Of a DNA stretch of 26,442 nt, positions 1 through 8,478 are shown piece by piece; position 1 is the stretch's first letter; each line of letters opens with the position of its first letter. A model generated the notes under the pieces. The model saw nothing but the letters and a program-made list of their open reading frames with translations. It was not told the DNA's origin and did not search any database. The stretch covers positions 439,182 through 465,623 of the forward strand of contig BFEA01000085.1 in NCBI GenBank assembly GCA_003427395.1, given 5' to 3'. The DNA is from Chara braunii. Its lineage: Eukaryota; Streptophyta; Charophyceae; Charales; Characeae. The translations under genes were made by a program, and so were the position numbers.

Positions 1-1348
1 GGTACATGTTGTGTTCAAATACAAGGTGTACGTTTTCTACTCGAGGAAATCTGCTATTCGAGAAGAGTGTACCCGCACTGTTTCAATTTTCGGAAAAGGC
101 TTAAGGACCGCGGCCTCCTCGGCCTCCTACGGGGAGCTACCGATCCTTCGCGTTCCTGGCCCTTGAAAGCCCCAAAACCTCAAAATGCCCACCCTCCCGA
201 CGACCACCGACGTTGAAATTCGATTGACGTTGAAATATCTCAGGGGGGGGAAACGCACCCCTGACGGGCTGCGAACTCTGGCAACATCGGAACGAAACAG
301 TCTTCGAAGGCAATGACTGGACAAATAAGCAAATTCGCAGCACCATTTGCTTGTGGATGAGAAAAGCAATTCAAGCTGATTGGCGCAGAAAAGTCAGGCA
401 CCCCAAGATGTCACCCTCTGGTTTGCGATGGTTTCAAGATACCTGGGCAGTTGGCATCACCATGGTGAAAGTGGAAGGTGGGCGCATCACTTTCAGTGAC
501 TAGTTGCTCCAGAGTTGAATAGGTAGGAATTTTTGGTTCCTTCGGTTCTGTTTATCTCCTTTGGCTGAAACCTGAACGCTCGGTTGCCACAACTTCTCTC
601 GGGTGGGTCATAAGTCCTAAGAACAGCAAAAGCAGAACAACTTAATCCTAGAAATGTCAGAGGCAGTAGCCTCGGTCTAAGAGCAACAAAGCAACAACGA
701 GACAACCATATGTCACAGGAGAAGTGTGTCGCAAACCAAAGGGAAGGATGGTCTTTGAGGGTGGCGAATGTAGCCTAGGGGTCGATAACTCCTAAGGGCA
801 TCCACACATAAATAACAGGGAGACACATATCATCAGGCTCAATGAGGGTAGCCCAATGACCCTAACAGATAGACCATCAGGGCGGGTAATGCTCGACTAA
901 AGGGGTGACCGCTATGGAGGGTCGACCATGCAAGGGAACAAAGGAGCCTGGTATACTGGAGGCACCTAGATGAAGCATGCAAGCTTCCCTAACTATGGCG
1001 TGAGGGCCGGCAGAGGGTAGAAAGGTGATGGGTAAGGGAATCATGCAAATGACTGCGGTCCCGATGCCTATGCGTATACCAAGGGAGAGCCCAACTCAGA
1101 GGAATCCGGCGAAGGGACACCATCATGCGACACAACCACGGTACTGTACAAGGTAAAGTGGTCAGAGAGTGATGACGTCTGAAGTAGGTAGAGATGATCG
1201 TGACGAAGTCCATGAAGCTGTCGATGACGTCCATGATGAGAAGTCCGGAATGTCGTCGAGGAAGAGTCGCAACGTCGACGAGCTGAAGTAGCAAAATTGG
1301 AGTGGATGGAGTACTGAGAAGTCAAAGACGTGGGAAGGTAAGTCAGAG
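1..1348. other. Non-coding 3' flank of the chromovirus fossil
   Basis: No supported gene. It lies downstream, on the minus strand, of the chromodomain-coding end, so it should hold the element's 3' untranslated region and possibly a decayed 3' LTR. I could not place LTR ends or a polypurine tract. A TGTCACAGG string near 711 looks like an LTR terminus, but I found no matching end. The short open frames on both strands have no family features. Confidence 0.4.
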
Positions 1349-2176
1349 TCAATCGTCGTATCGAGTAGAACGACGACGAGTGCGCTGTGGACGCTCATAA
1401 GCATTCGGCTGNTGCTGAAGGTCTGCCTCAGAAGGGGCAAGCTCGACTTCAGCGGTCTCCTCAGCCGAGGGAGAAGGAGGAGGGTCAGTGGGCTGAGGGG
1501 GAGCAGTCGACCCAGCACGACGAGCACGATCATAGGCACACACCAACATGCGAGCGTGCTGCAAGTCCTCGAGGGGCTCCCAAGTAGACTCCTCATTAGG
1601 GTAACCCTTCCAACGTACGAGATACTTGACGTGAGGAGGGTTGTCGTCGGGGACTCGGGGACCAATAATGTCTGAAACAAGGAACTTCTCGTGGCCATCC
1701 ACCATGATGGGTGGAGGGCGCTCGTATGATCGTCCAGTGAAATGCTCAGACGGTCTGCGGTACGGACGCAGTAACGAGACGTGGTAGACATCGTGCACAC
1801 GAGCCTGGCGTAGGTAGTCGGGCAGCTTCACACGGAAGCTGACCGGGCTAAAAGCCATATCAGAATCGACGGTCTGGCGAATGCAGCATGAACCAAAGAA
1901 GCGACGCCGAAACTAGGGAAGCATGTCCGCTTCGAGCTGTAAGTGGCGGATGTCGATAAGCACATCATCACCGACTTTGAATGGATAATCCATCTTCGAT
2001 CAGTTCGCACGTGCTGCCATGCGAGTCTGGGAAACGGCTATATGCTCATGCGCGGTCTTCATGATCAACGTCATGTGTGCAACCCAATCATCCAGCGCGG
2101 GACAACTCGTGTCGGGGTGCATCTGTGACTGTCGAAGGAAGTCCGCGGGAACACGAGGGTGATAGCCGAGGTCGCA
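1349..2176 (-). pseudogene. Integrase C-terminus plus chromodomain of a Ty3/gypsy chromovirus
   Basis: This continues the integrase frame from 2177 and is interrupted by three in-frame stops: TAG at the junction near 2174-2176, TGA near 2006 and TAG near 1914. The last 169 codons (1858-1349) are open. They begin with an integrase C-terminal segment containing HDVYHVSLLRPY, a GPY/F-type region. A chromodomain follows at about residues 57-105 (about 1690-1544), recognised by YLVRWKGY and STWEP with aromatic cage residues. Chromodomains in this family bind modified histone tails and steer integration into heterochromatin. The tail is Pro/Ser/Arg rich. One N at 1412 leaves one residue unknown. 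Seen: motifs and stops. Known: the family role. Inferred: no functional protein today. Confidence 0.88.
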
Positions 2177-2950
2177 CTAGTAAGGCAACATCCCCTTGGT
2201 TGGCGAGATGGCGTGGTTGTAGGCTATCTCCGCGTGGGCAAGATGAAGATCCCACCGTTGGTCGTCATAAACAATCTTTCGGAGAATATCTCCGAGAGTC
2301 CTGTTCGTGACCTCGGTCTGACCATCAGTCTGGGGATGGTAAGACGAGAAGAAGCGGAGTTGAGTGTCGTAAACCTCGTGGATCCGTCGCCAGAATCGAC
2401 TGGTAAAGCGCTGTTCACGGTCAGATATGATGCTCAGAGGTAAGCTGTGGTCACGCACGACTCGGTCAAACACGATGTCGGCGACCTCATGTGTACTGGT
2501 GGCATAGTGGCACGGAACAAAGCGTGCACTCTTCGTGAAGCGGTCAACGACGACCAGGATAGCATCATGACCGCGGGGGGTCGGAGGACGAAGAGAACCG
2601 ATAGAGTCCATCGAGATGGACTGCCAACGACCCTCAGGGATAGGAAGAGGCTGGAGCAAACCATAAGGCAGGTGGTTCGCACTGTTCACCTCCTGACAGG
2701 TGGGACACTCTGTGACGTAGTCCTTCACAAAGTCCTTGCGCTTCGGCCAGACGTACATGCGACACACACGAGCCAACGTCTTGTGGAAGCCCATATGACC
2801 GGCGGCTGCCTGGTCATGGAACTCTACTATTACCCGGACAGGTAGCTGTCCAGTGAAGGGAACGCAAATACGGGGCTCTCTGGTGCCCTGTGAACCGTGC
2901 CAGTACACAAGACCGTTGTGCCTGAGAGAGTAGTTCTTCGGTCTTGCCAC
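2177..2950 (-). pseudogene. Ty3/gypsy integrase: HHCC zinc finger and catalytic core
   Basis: A 257-codon open stretch. The HHCC zinc-binding domain has H45, H52, C82 and C85. The RNase H-fold core keeps the DDE triad: D115 in SMDSIG, D177 in ISDRE and E213 in TDGQTEV, with exactly 35 residues between the last two, as is standard for retroviral-type integrases. WPKRKDF and YNHAISPTKGM also match the family. Integrase would insert element cDNA into the genome. The frame runs into a TAG right after GMLPY, and the same frame then continues into the chromodomain. Upstream it joins the RNase H region by a frameshift near 2950. The catalytic residues survive but the polyprotein is broken. The stretch is open from 2950, but the true start was an upstream polyprotein start now lost. 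Confidence 0.93.
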
Positions 2951-3356
2951 TCCGAAGGGTCGCGTGGATGTCGCGATAGTCGGGGCAGTGGCGGTACTGA
3001 GTGTGAAACTCGTCGATCACCGAGTGGTGGACGGAGGTGGCCGAGATGGAAGCGAGCTGGATCTGCTCCTGATCGTGGTCAGGGCACCGGGATAAGGCAT
3101 CTGCGACCCGATTGGTCTCACCCTTGATGTGCTTAGTGGTGAAACTAAACTTGGATAGGTTGCGCCACCAGCGAGCCTGTCGAGGACTTAGCTTTGATTT
3201 TGTCAGAAAAGCCTGGACAACAGAGTTGTCCGTGCGCACCGTGAGTGGTGCCCCATGCAGGCAGCGACACCAGCGCCGAGTGGCATAAACTACTGCGAGA
3301 ACCTCACGTTGTCGAGCGCATCGGCCCCCGCGAGAGCGAGGACCCTCCCGACCACG
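2945..3356 (-). pseudogene. Ty3/gypsy RNase H domain, truncated upstream
   Basis: Reading from the stop at 3357-3359, the frame gives ARQREVLAVVYATRRW, then VRTDN, then KLSPRQARWW and NRVADALSR. These are the glutamate, aspartate and C-terminal aspartate landmarks of a gypsy RNase H, which would degrade the RNA strand during reverse transcription. The domain ends in the pre-integrase spacer, where a one-base-type frameshift near 2950 moves the frame to the integrase. The reverse transcriptase that should precede it is missing: homology stops within about 40 bases of 3320-3360, at or near the start of the region carrying R2. No initiator ATG is expected, because this is an internal polyprotein piece. 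Confidence 0.85.
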
Positions 3357-3399
3357 TCACGCAGAAGTTACACAAATAAAACAGAACACGAAGACAACT

Positions 3400-3765
3400 T
3401 GGGAACGACGTGAAATAGTTTCCGTGGGCCGCCGGGGCAGTGCGGGGTTGCGTTGTCCCTTCACCGCTCTAGCCGGGCGCGCCAGCTTGTACATCCCGCG
3501 GTCCCCTACGACAGGATAGGTTCCCACGGGGCATAAGCTTGCTTCCCTAAATGGCTGTCACCACCCTTAGGGGCATATCCCTACCGAGCTACTGACCCAC
3601 ATGCGAAAGCTTTTACATGCAGTTGCAGAGGTGGGTCAGCTGAGGGCGTTTGTTCGCACGCTGTAGTATAGGTATACGATATTTAAACGCCTGTTGAACC
3701 CGGACGTCGTCCGCCACTTAGGGCGTTGATCTCCTAAGGGTGAAAACGTGCGTCGGTCGACTAGA
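3400..3765 (+). repeat. R2 dispersed repeat, copy a
   Basis: It is clearly alignable with the reverse complement of about 16730-17090. The best block is 3560-3700, where AGCTTTTACATGCAGTTGC-like sequence and GAGGGCGTTT are shared. I estimate 70-80 percent identity by eye, with indels. It contains a long stem-loop at 3485-3539 that is also predicted in the other copy. No coding content. The left part (3400-3470) aligns only weakly. It may be a MITE, solo LTR or non-coding retroposon; the class is unknown. Confidence 0.65.
3485..3539. other. Stem-loop conserved between R2 copies
   Basis: The left arm AGCTTGT pairs with ATAAGCT (one G-T), then CCCGCGG pairs with CCACGGG-like sequence, then CCTA pairs with TAGG around the loop CGACAGGA. 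The copy at 16967-17003 forms the same fold with different stem bases and nearly the same loop. Confidence 0.5.
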
Positions 3766-4008
3766 GCGGTTTCAATCAAGTATAGAAACCAACAACATCT
3801 TGACCCTAGTCCCTGGCACACAATTTTATATATGTAATTTATTCAGACGAAATCATCAAGAATAATATATATGAAGTCAGTCTTTTAAATCAACCAGCTC
3901 AACAAATAGTGCACAATTTTTTAATAGGTTTGGTCTGACGAAAAGGATCATGCTATCGTGCTTTCCTACTCGTCGTCGATATGGTCGATACATAATCTTC
4001 TTTTTTTT

Positions 4009-4012
<4 letters not shown>
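3766..4012. other. AT-rich spacer, nothing recognised
   Basis: Low-complexity, AT-rich sequence between R2 and the poly-T tract. No coding frame, RNA gene or repeat could be supported. Confidence 0.4.

Positions 4013-4050
<38 letters not shown>
4013..4050. repeat. 38-nt poly-T (poly-A on the minus strand)
   Basis: An uninterrupted T run, preceded at 4001-4008 by a T8. Read on the minus strand it is an A tract lying exactly where the reverse transcriptase homology of the upstream fragment stops. Confidence 0.95.
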
Positions 4051-4855
4051 CTTCTAATAACCGCGTTGGTCTTTCGAAGATCCTAAATCCACCTAAGCTT
4101 GTTACTACCCCTTTTTCTAATGAAAAATCATTTATTGGAGTAGGCGCTATCACATGGCTCGACCACGAAGCTCCGGATCTTTTCTTTTATAAAGGCTACG
4201 ATCTCCTCCTTTTCCTTTTGGGCGTACTTCCACGGGGGTCTATCCTTCCACGAAACGTGGGGGACAGTGAGGATTCTTGCGGGTTTGGCATACCGAGGGT
4301 CTATCCTCCCTCTTTCCGAATCATCGAAGGCTACTGCCTTGTCACAACCCCTCACGACAGTGGCTATATACCCTCTTTCTTCAGGGGTGCGGTTTCCATC
4401 CTCGATGTCCATCTTTGCCAACCTATCCGCTGTAATCCGTTGTCCCTCCGTCGCCTTTCGCTCTCGAATGACCTCTGCTATCTCTTCTTCCGAGATCGTA
4501 GCTTCCCCTGTCCTGTCCCGGCTGACTGCGGCGGGTTTTACTTCAACCGCCACAGTTTTATGTTTCCTACCTTCGCCGGCTAGAGGGATTCCCCTAAAAA
4601 AGACAGTCTCACGCACCCACCGCATCCCTATTCTTTGCCCTCTTTCTCGTACCCGACCCCATTGATTATATTTCGGTCCCCAACCTCCTCGACTTCTACC
4701 CGATCCCCCAGAGGTTCCTTCTCGGCGAAGCGGGGCTCTTCTAGTCGGACCTGGCATACTCGTGACGAGACTTTTCTCCTCCTTGGAACACTGGTCCGGT
4801 CCCGTTAGTCCCGAGCGTCCACAGTCCTTAGGACCACTCGGATTCTGTCCGGACT
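4051..4855 (-). pseudogene. Ty3/gypsy linker and reverse transcriptase N-terminus, truncated
   Basis: The frame open from 4952 to 4128 is a charged linker followed at about residues 228-274 by the entry of a gypsy reverse transcriptase: a PPWK segment, then EKIRSFVVEP, then CDSAYSNK. The next codon, which is tryptophan in the family, is a TGA stop (4130-4128). The same frame then continues with FFIRK, KLRWI, a TAG where glutamine is expected, and KTNAV before running into the A tract at 4050. The palm domain with its YxDD motif is absent. A frameshift near 4860 separates this piece from the protease. This lineage differs in sequence style from the chromovirus fossil at 1349-3356. Confidence 0.82.
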
Positions 4856-5442
4856 TCAGATCGAGAGGGTCTGACTTCCATCTGGAAGGTCGACCGTGGT
4901 AGCGTGGACCTCGCTCAGCCAAGTCCGTCCGAGGATCAACTCGGAAGAACACTCTTTTACTGAGAAAATTGGGACGGTAGCTTCTACTCCTGCGACCTCA
5001 ATCAAGGGGTTGTGACATACCCCCTCCGCCGGTTGGAGCTTGTTGTCCGCCACTACCATCGACATGGTCACTCCCCTATCCACTAGGGCTCTCATCTTCA
5101 TTCCGCTCACCACGGCTTGGAGCTGGCCGCTCCCTAATACATAAAATTTCTTGACTTCTTCCTCGGAGAACAAATTGACCGGCAATTCCTCCATCGTGAT
5201 CTGAGAGGACTGTACCTCCTCCTTGGCGGATCCATCCCCGGGAACGGTTGGCCCTCCCGTGAGCGGCATCCTCACCTTCCTCGTGATGCTTAGGAGTTCG
5301 TCTCTAGCGTTTTTGCTTGCCGCCACGTACTCCAGGAGGGTACATTGCATTGGTTGTATTAGAGTCCTTCACAGAGGTGCAACTGTGTATATCTCGTCCA
5401 AGGTGCACTTCATTTCAAACTTCTTTGGTCCGGCGATTTCGG
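4856..5442 (-). pseudogene. Retropepsin-like aspartic protease of a Ty3/gypsy element
   Basis: One frame runs from the R1 boundary at about 5442 to 4856 with a single TGA at 5371-5369. Counting from 5350, residues 68-164 form a retropepsin fold: strand residues RALVDRGVTMS (89-99), then ILGRTWL (139-145), then LPDGSQ. The catalytic triplet that should be D-S/T-G is D-R-G (residues 91-93), which would very likely disable the enzyme. Upstream, CTLDEIYTVAPL and LEYVAASKNARDEL look like the pre-protease linker of the same lineage. Protease would cleave the Gag-Pol polyprotein. The fragment is cut abruptly on its upstream side by R1. Confidence 0.8.
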
Positions 5443-5449
5443 TGTCGGA

Positions 5450-5475
5450 CCAAATACCCTTACAAGGGTATTTGG
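5450..5475. other. Perfect 12-bp inverted repeat at the R1 terminus
   Basis: CCAAATACCCTT, a 2-nt AC spacer, then AAGGGTATTTGG. It is identical at 23286-23311 in copy 2 and lies 7 bases from the repeat's end. Confidence 0.9.
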
Positions 5476-5543
5476 CCATGTTTTTGCGTTTGACATAGTG
5501 ACGGCGTTGGATATCATGATGGAGCCAGTCTGGAAAGGAAAGG

Positions 5544-5566
5544 GTGTGCACGCCTTGGCGTGACAC
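5544..5566. other. Hairpin in R1
   Basis: GTGT, a bulged G, CACGCC, a TT loop, then GGCGTG and ACAC: ten pairs with one bulge. It is conserved in copy 2 near 23378-23400. Confidence 0.75.
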
Positions 5567-5682
5567 TTGAAACGAATTCCTCGGTCATTGAGGCAGGGCC
5601 AGATCGGTGAGAAAATCTCGTTAGTATGCGAGCGCGTTATTGTAACGCGTGCTCTGATGGTCATAATCGGTAGTGATACCCT

Positions 5683-5699
5683 TCGACCGAAGAGGTCGA
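5683..5699. other. Hairpin in R1
   Basis: TCGACC, loop GAAGA, GGTCGA. Copy 2 has a mismatch in the right arm (GGTCCA). Confidence 0.65.
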
Positions 5700-5780
5700 G
5701 GGATCGGTTGGGCTAGTGTTGTGTCGGAAAGATTACGACACACAATGAGACTTAATCATCGGTACGTTAGTCAGGGTAAA

Positions 5781-5820
5781 TTAATATACGCCCCGGCCAT
5801 ACGGCCGAGGCGATTATTAA
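5781..5820. other. 18-bp imperfect inverted repeat in R1
   Basis: Two 18-base arms (5781-5798 and 5803-5820) around ATAC match at 15 of 18 positions, with TTAATA at the outer ends and CGGCC/GGCCG at the loop. Copy 2 has an extra mismatch. Confidence 0.75.
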
Positions 5821-5902
5821 TGTGTAATCAATGGGATTGCTATAACCCTTTGAATGCTAACTTTTGTCTTCTTCTGCTCTGTGGTCTGGTCCCTGCGCAT
5901 CT

Positions 5903-6034
5903 AGTACCGACTTACCTACCACTTTAGTGTTTTCCCCGCCGCGACCCTCAAATGTCGCGGCCATAGCTAGATACCGGCCTACCCGCCACTTGAGTGTTTC
6001 CCCGGTTGGACCCTCAATGTCGCAACCACAGTTA
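5903..6034 (+). repeat. 66-bp tandem duplication with internal hairpins
   Basis: Two units, 5903-5968 and 5969-6034, share TACCGRCYTACC, CCACTTGAGTGTTTYCCC and GACCCTCAA; a third copy begins at 6035. Unit 1 has a perfect 8-bp hairpin, GCCGCGAC/GTCGCGGC (5938-5961). Unit 2 places GGTTG-GAC/GTCGCAACC at the same site. The array is also present in copy 2 of R1. Confidence 0.8.
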
Positions 6035-6339
6035 AGTACCGGCTCTTCGGGCCTTCTGACCAACCTAGTACCCTTGCGGGTCACACACCCACTCAAAACG
6101 ACGAGCACTCACACAACCACGCGGATCAGCAAGCGTACGCACACTCAGACTTACGAAAAATGAGCTCAGGCCACTGGTCGGACTGAGCCCCGATACTGTT
6201 TATGTATTGAGCTGCTCCTTTTTTATTTAAAGTGGGAGCTAGTTCAATAGGTTTAGGTGTAGGCTATCATGTGACAAACTTGGGGATTGAATTTGCCTAA
6301 TCTTAGAGCTAGTTTCTTTTTACAAGGAGCATTACTGTT

Positions 6340-6418
6340 TTTCACTCGGTTGAGTTGGCCGGGGCTCGAACCTAGACCTAAAGATCCGAGTTAGCTAGAG
6401 TTAGTAAGTTACTATTAG
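6340..6418 (-). repeat. tRNA-like fragment inside R1
   Basis: On the minus strand GGTTCGAGCCC fits the Pol III B box GGTTCGANNCC exactly, preceded by TAGCTAACTCGG resembling an A box. The spacing is too short and no full cloverleaf forms, so it is a tRNA-derived scrap, not a gene. Copy 2 (24170-24250) has the same layout with one B-box mismatch. Confidence 0.35.
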
Positions 6419-6438
6419 CCTCGTTTGAAAAAACGAGG
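6419..6438. other. Perfect 8-bp hairpin with GAAA loop
   Basis: CCTCGTTT, GAAA, AAACGAGG. GAAA is a GNRA-type tetraloop. In copy 2 (24253-24273) the arms are identical and the loop has one extra A. Confidence 0.8.
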
Positions 6439-6738
6439 GAACTGCACTTGGCACGTGCAAATAGTTAGTAGTTAGATTCTGTTTGTTTATTTTTTTTATT
6501 TTATTAGTTTTGATTAGGTTCTTTTTTTATTTACTTTTATTAATTTTCATTTTGGTTTGTCTTTCTTCCTCTCGATCTTGTACCTCACAAGATCCACCCG
6601 CCTCAATGAATCCGCGCCACAACCACGGGAAGGTTCATTCCGTCGAAGCTGTGGATACGGGGCATCGAGCTTGGCCCGCTCGATACCGGCTCGCACCCTC
6701 GAGAGAGCGGCAAGGAGAAACGCGGCGTGCGTAAGCAG

Positions 6739-7661
6739 CTAGTGATGGTGTGTGCGCTGGCATGTGACTATGGCACACGCCCGAGCGAAGCAAGGAAGAA
6801 GGCGATCTCGGCAGAGGTAGCGATAGCCAGAAGAAAACGGGCGAGGGGGCAGAGATGAACCGCGCGAAGAAGTGGGGGGGGTGAAGCACGAGGAGAGTAA
6901 GGAGGGATATGACATCGTAGAGTAGGAGATGGGATGCAGCGAATGCTCAGAGGCAGAGAGGAATTCCGCACGGGTGAAGAAGCGCTGGGAGCTACGGAGA
7001 AAATGCGAGGCGCAGCGAGGAGCGAGAGTGGGACATCGGAAAAAGGTAGGAAGATAAAATGAGCGGGCGCGGGGAGATAGCGGAAACGATAGAGATGATG
7101 CGCGAGAAAGAAGTGGAGAAGGAATTAGCGCGCGGGGAGCAGGGGAGATAGCCGCGCGAGGTGAGCGAGGGAAGAAAGAAGAAGAAGAAGAAGAAGAAGA
7201 AGAAGAAGAAGAAGAAGAAAAAAGAAGGAGAAGGAGAGGAGCGAGAAAGGGAGGAGATGAGAAAAACACTTACCTCGCCTGCTTCCGTTGCTATCATAGG
7301 CGAGGCTGGGAACTTACGGGAGAGCGACCGATGAAGAGACGGGGGGGGCGAAGGAGATAGCGCGGTGGGAGCAGGAGGGGACCGCGCGGAGGAAAGGTGG
7401 AAGTCGCGATCTGGAGATAGCAACGAAAAGAGAGAATAGAGACATAGTGTAGGGAGAAGTAAGTAGAAGGAAGGAAAGAGAGTTGGAGGGAGGAGAAGTA
7501 GAAGGAAGAAGGAGAAGAAGAAGAAAAAGAGGAAGGAGAAGGAGAGAGACGAGGAAAAAGGGCTACTTACCTATAATCCGCACGGCTCGTTGGAAGGCGC
7601 ATTTGTGCCTGTCGTGTCCCCGTGCTATCGCCTTGATATGCTGCACACCGTAACGAATCAT
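6739..7661 (-). CDS. Possible spliced ORF in R1 copy 1, function unknown
   Basis: Three minus-strand segments join into one open frame: 7661-7571, 7410-7274 and 6984-6739 (stop TAG), 157 residues from the ATG at 7661. The intervening stretches 7570-7411 and 7273-6985 both start GTAAGT, are strongly pyrimidine-rich and end CCAG. A further intron-like stretch, 7807-7704 (GTAAGT to CTAG), would add 70 in-phase codons (8017-7808), but those contain no ATG. The first segment encodes an unbiased peptide (KMIRYGVQHIKAIARG); the other two are Ser/Pro/Arg rich with no domain I know. Caution: a pyrimidine-rich strand lacks stop codons by composition, so open frames there are weak evidence. Copy 2 is broken in several places. 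It could be a real lineage-specific gene, a non-coding spliced transcript, or chance. Confidence 0.25.
7178..7220 (+). repeat. (GAA)n microsatellite
   Basis: About 14 GAA units inside a purine-rich kilobase (6740-7560). Copy 2 has a much shorter, interrupted tract near 25015-25045. Confidence 0.95.
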
Positions 7662-8284
7662 CTTGCGGCGTAGGGAGTAGTGAGCTAACGACGAAAACCT
7701 CGACTAGGTCGAAGAGAGAGAGAGAGAGGGAGAACCGGTAAGTTCCGATCTTGCGGCTAACCTCATGGTGCTGTCATAGTAGGAAGAGCAAAGGCGAATG
7801 AACTTACCCCTACAATATGGAAATATACACTGCATAAGTGTGTGTGTGTGTGTATATGAGTGAGAGATGGGTATGGGTGACATCTGTTAGTTGAGATCGA
7901 GGTTGCGAGTGATACGAGGGACAAACCTGGTGCTTGAGGCGAACGGCATTGGCCGAGATTCCGAACGAACCAGCCACTAAAGACTACGACGCGACATCGC
8001 AAACGTACGGAAGACACGGCTAGCCTAACACTACTTCTATAGATAGCATGATCGAAAAGCGAGTAAATCTAACGCTACAACATGCTATTGTACATCACTA
8101 CACTAGATTGTGTATGCGTGAGTGTGTGAGAGTGCGCACGTGTCTGTGTAGGTGTATACTTGTGTGTGTGCGTGCATAAGTTTGATCACCGCTGATCTCG
8201 CGCTACTTCCAGTGATAGACTGAGCAGGATCGAATGAATCTATCACCGGAATACAAAAAGATACATTACCTGCTTTATGTATAT

Positions 8285-8286
<2 letters not shown>

Positions 8287-8322
<36 letters not shown>
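8287..8322 (+). repeat. (GT)n microsatellite
   Basis: About 18 uninterrupted GT units in R1; copy 2 has a longer tract at 26112-26175. Confidence 0.95.
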
Positions 8323-8327
<5 letters not shown>

Positions 8328-8387
8328 GGAGAGAGAGACTCTAAGTCTCCAACCTTGGCCGACAGCCAAGTCCACGCGATATTTGGA

Positions 8388-8478
8388 TCGATAGAATGAG
8401 CAAATAAAAAAGTGGCAGTGTATATTTCCACGTTTCAACGGAAGATTCATTCAGTTTTTTGCTCCTCCTATCGATAGA

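Noticed and set aside
711-1348. Candidate LTR of the chromovirus beginning TGTCACAGG
   Set aside because: No matching terminal motif, polypurine tract, second LTR or target-site duplication could be found in the window.
1162-1800. 212-codon minus-strand frame
   Set aside because: It is an out-of-frame shadow of the chromodomain coding region.
6739-7269. Continuous 176-codon Ser-rich minus-strand frame
   Set aside because: The poly-Ser comes from the GAA microsatellite read through what looks like an intron. Only the 3' part was kept, as the last segment of the spliced candidate.
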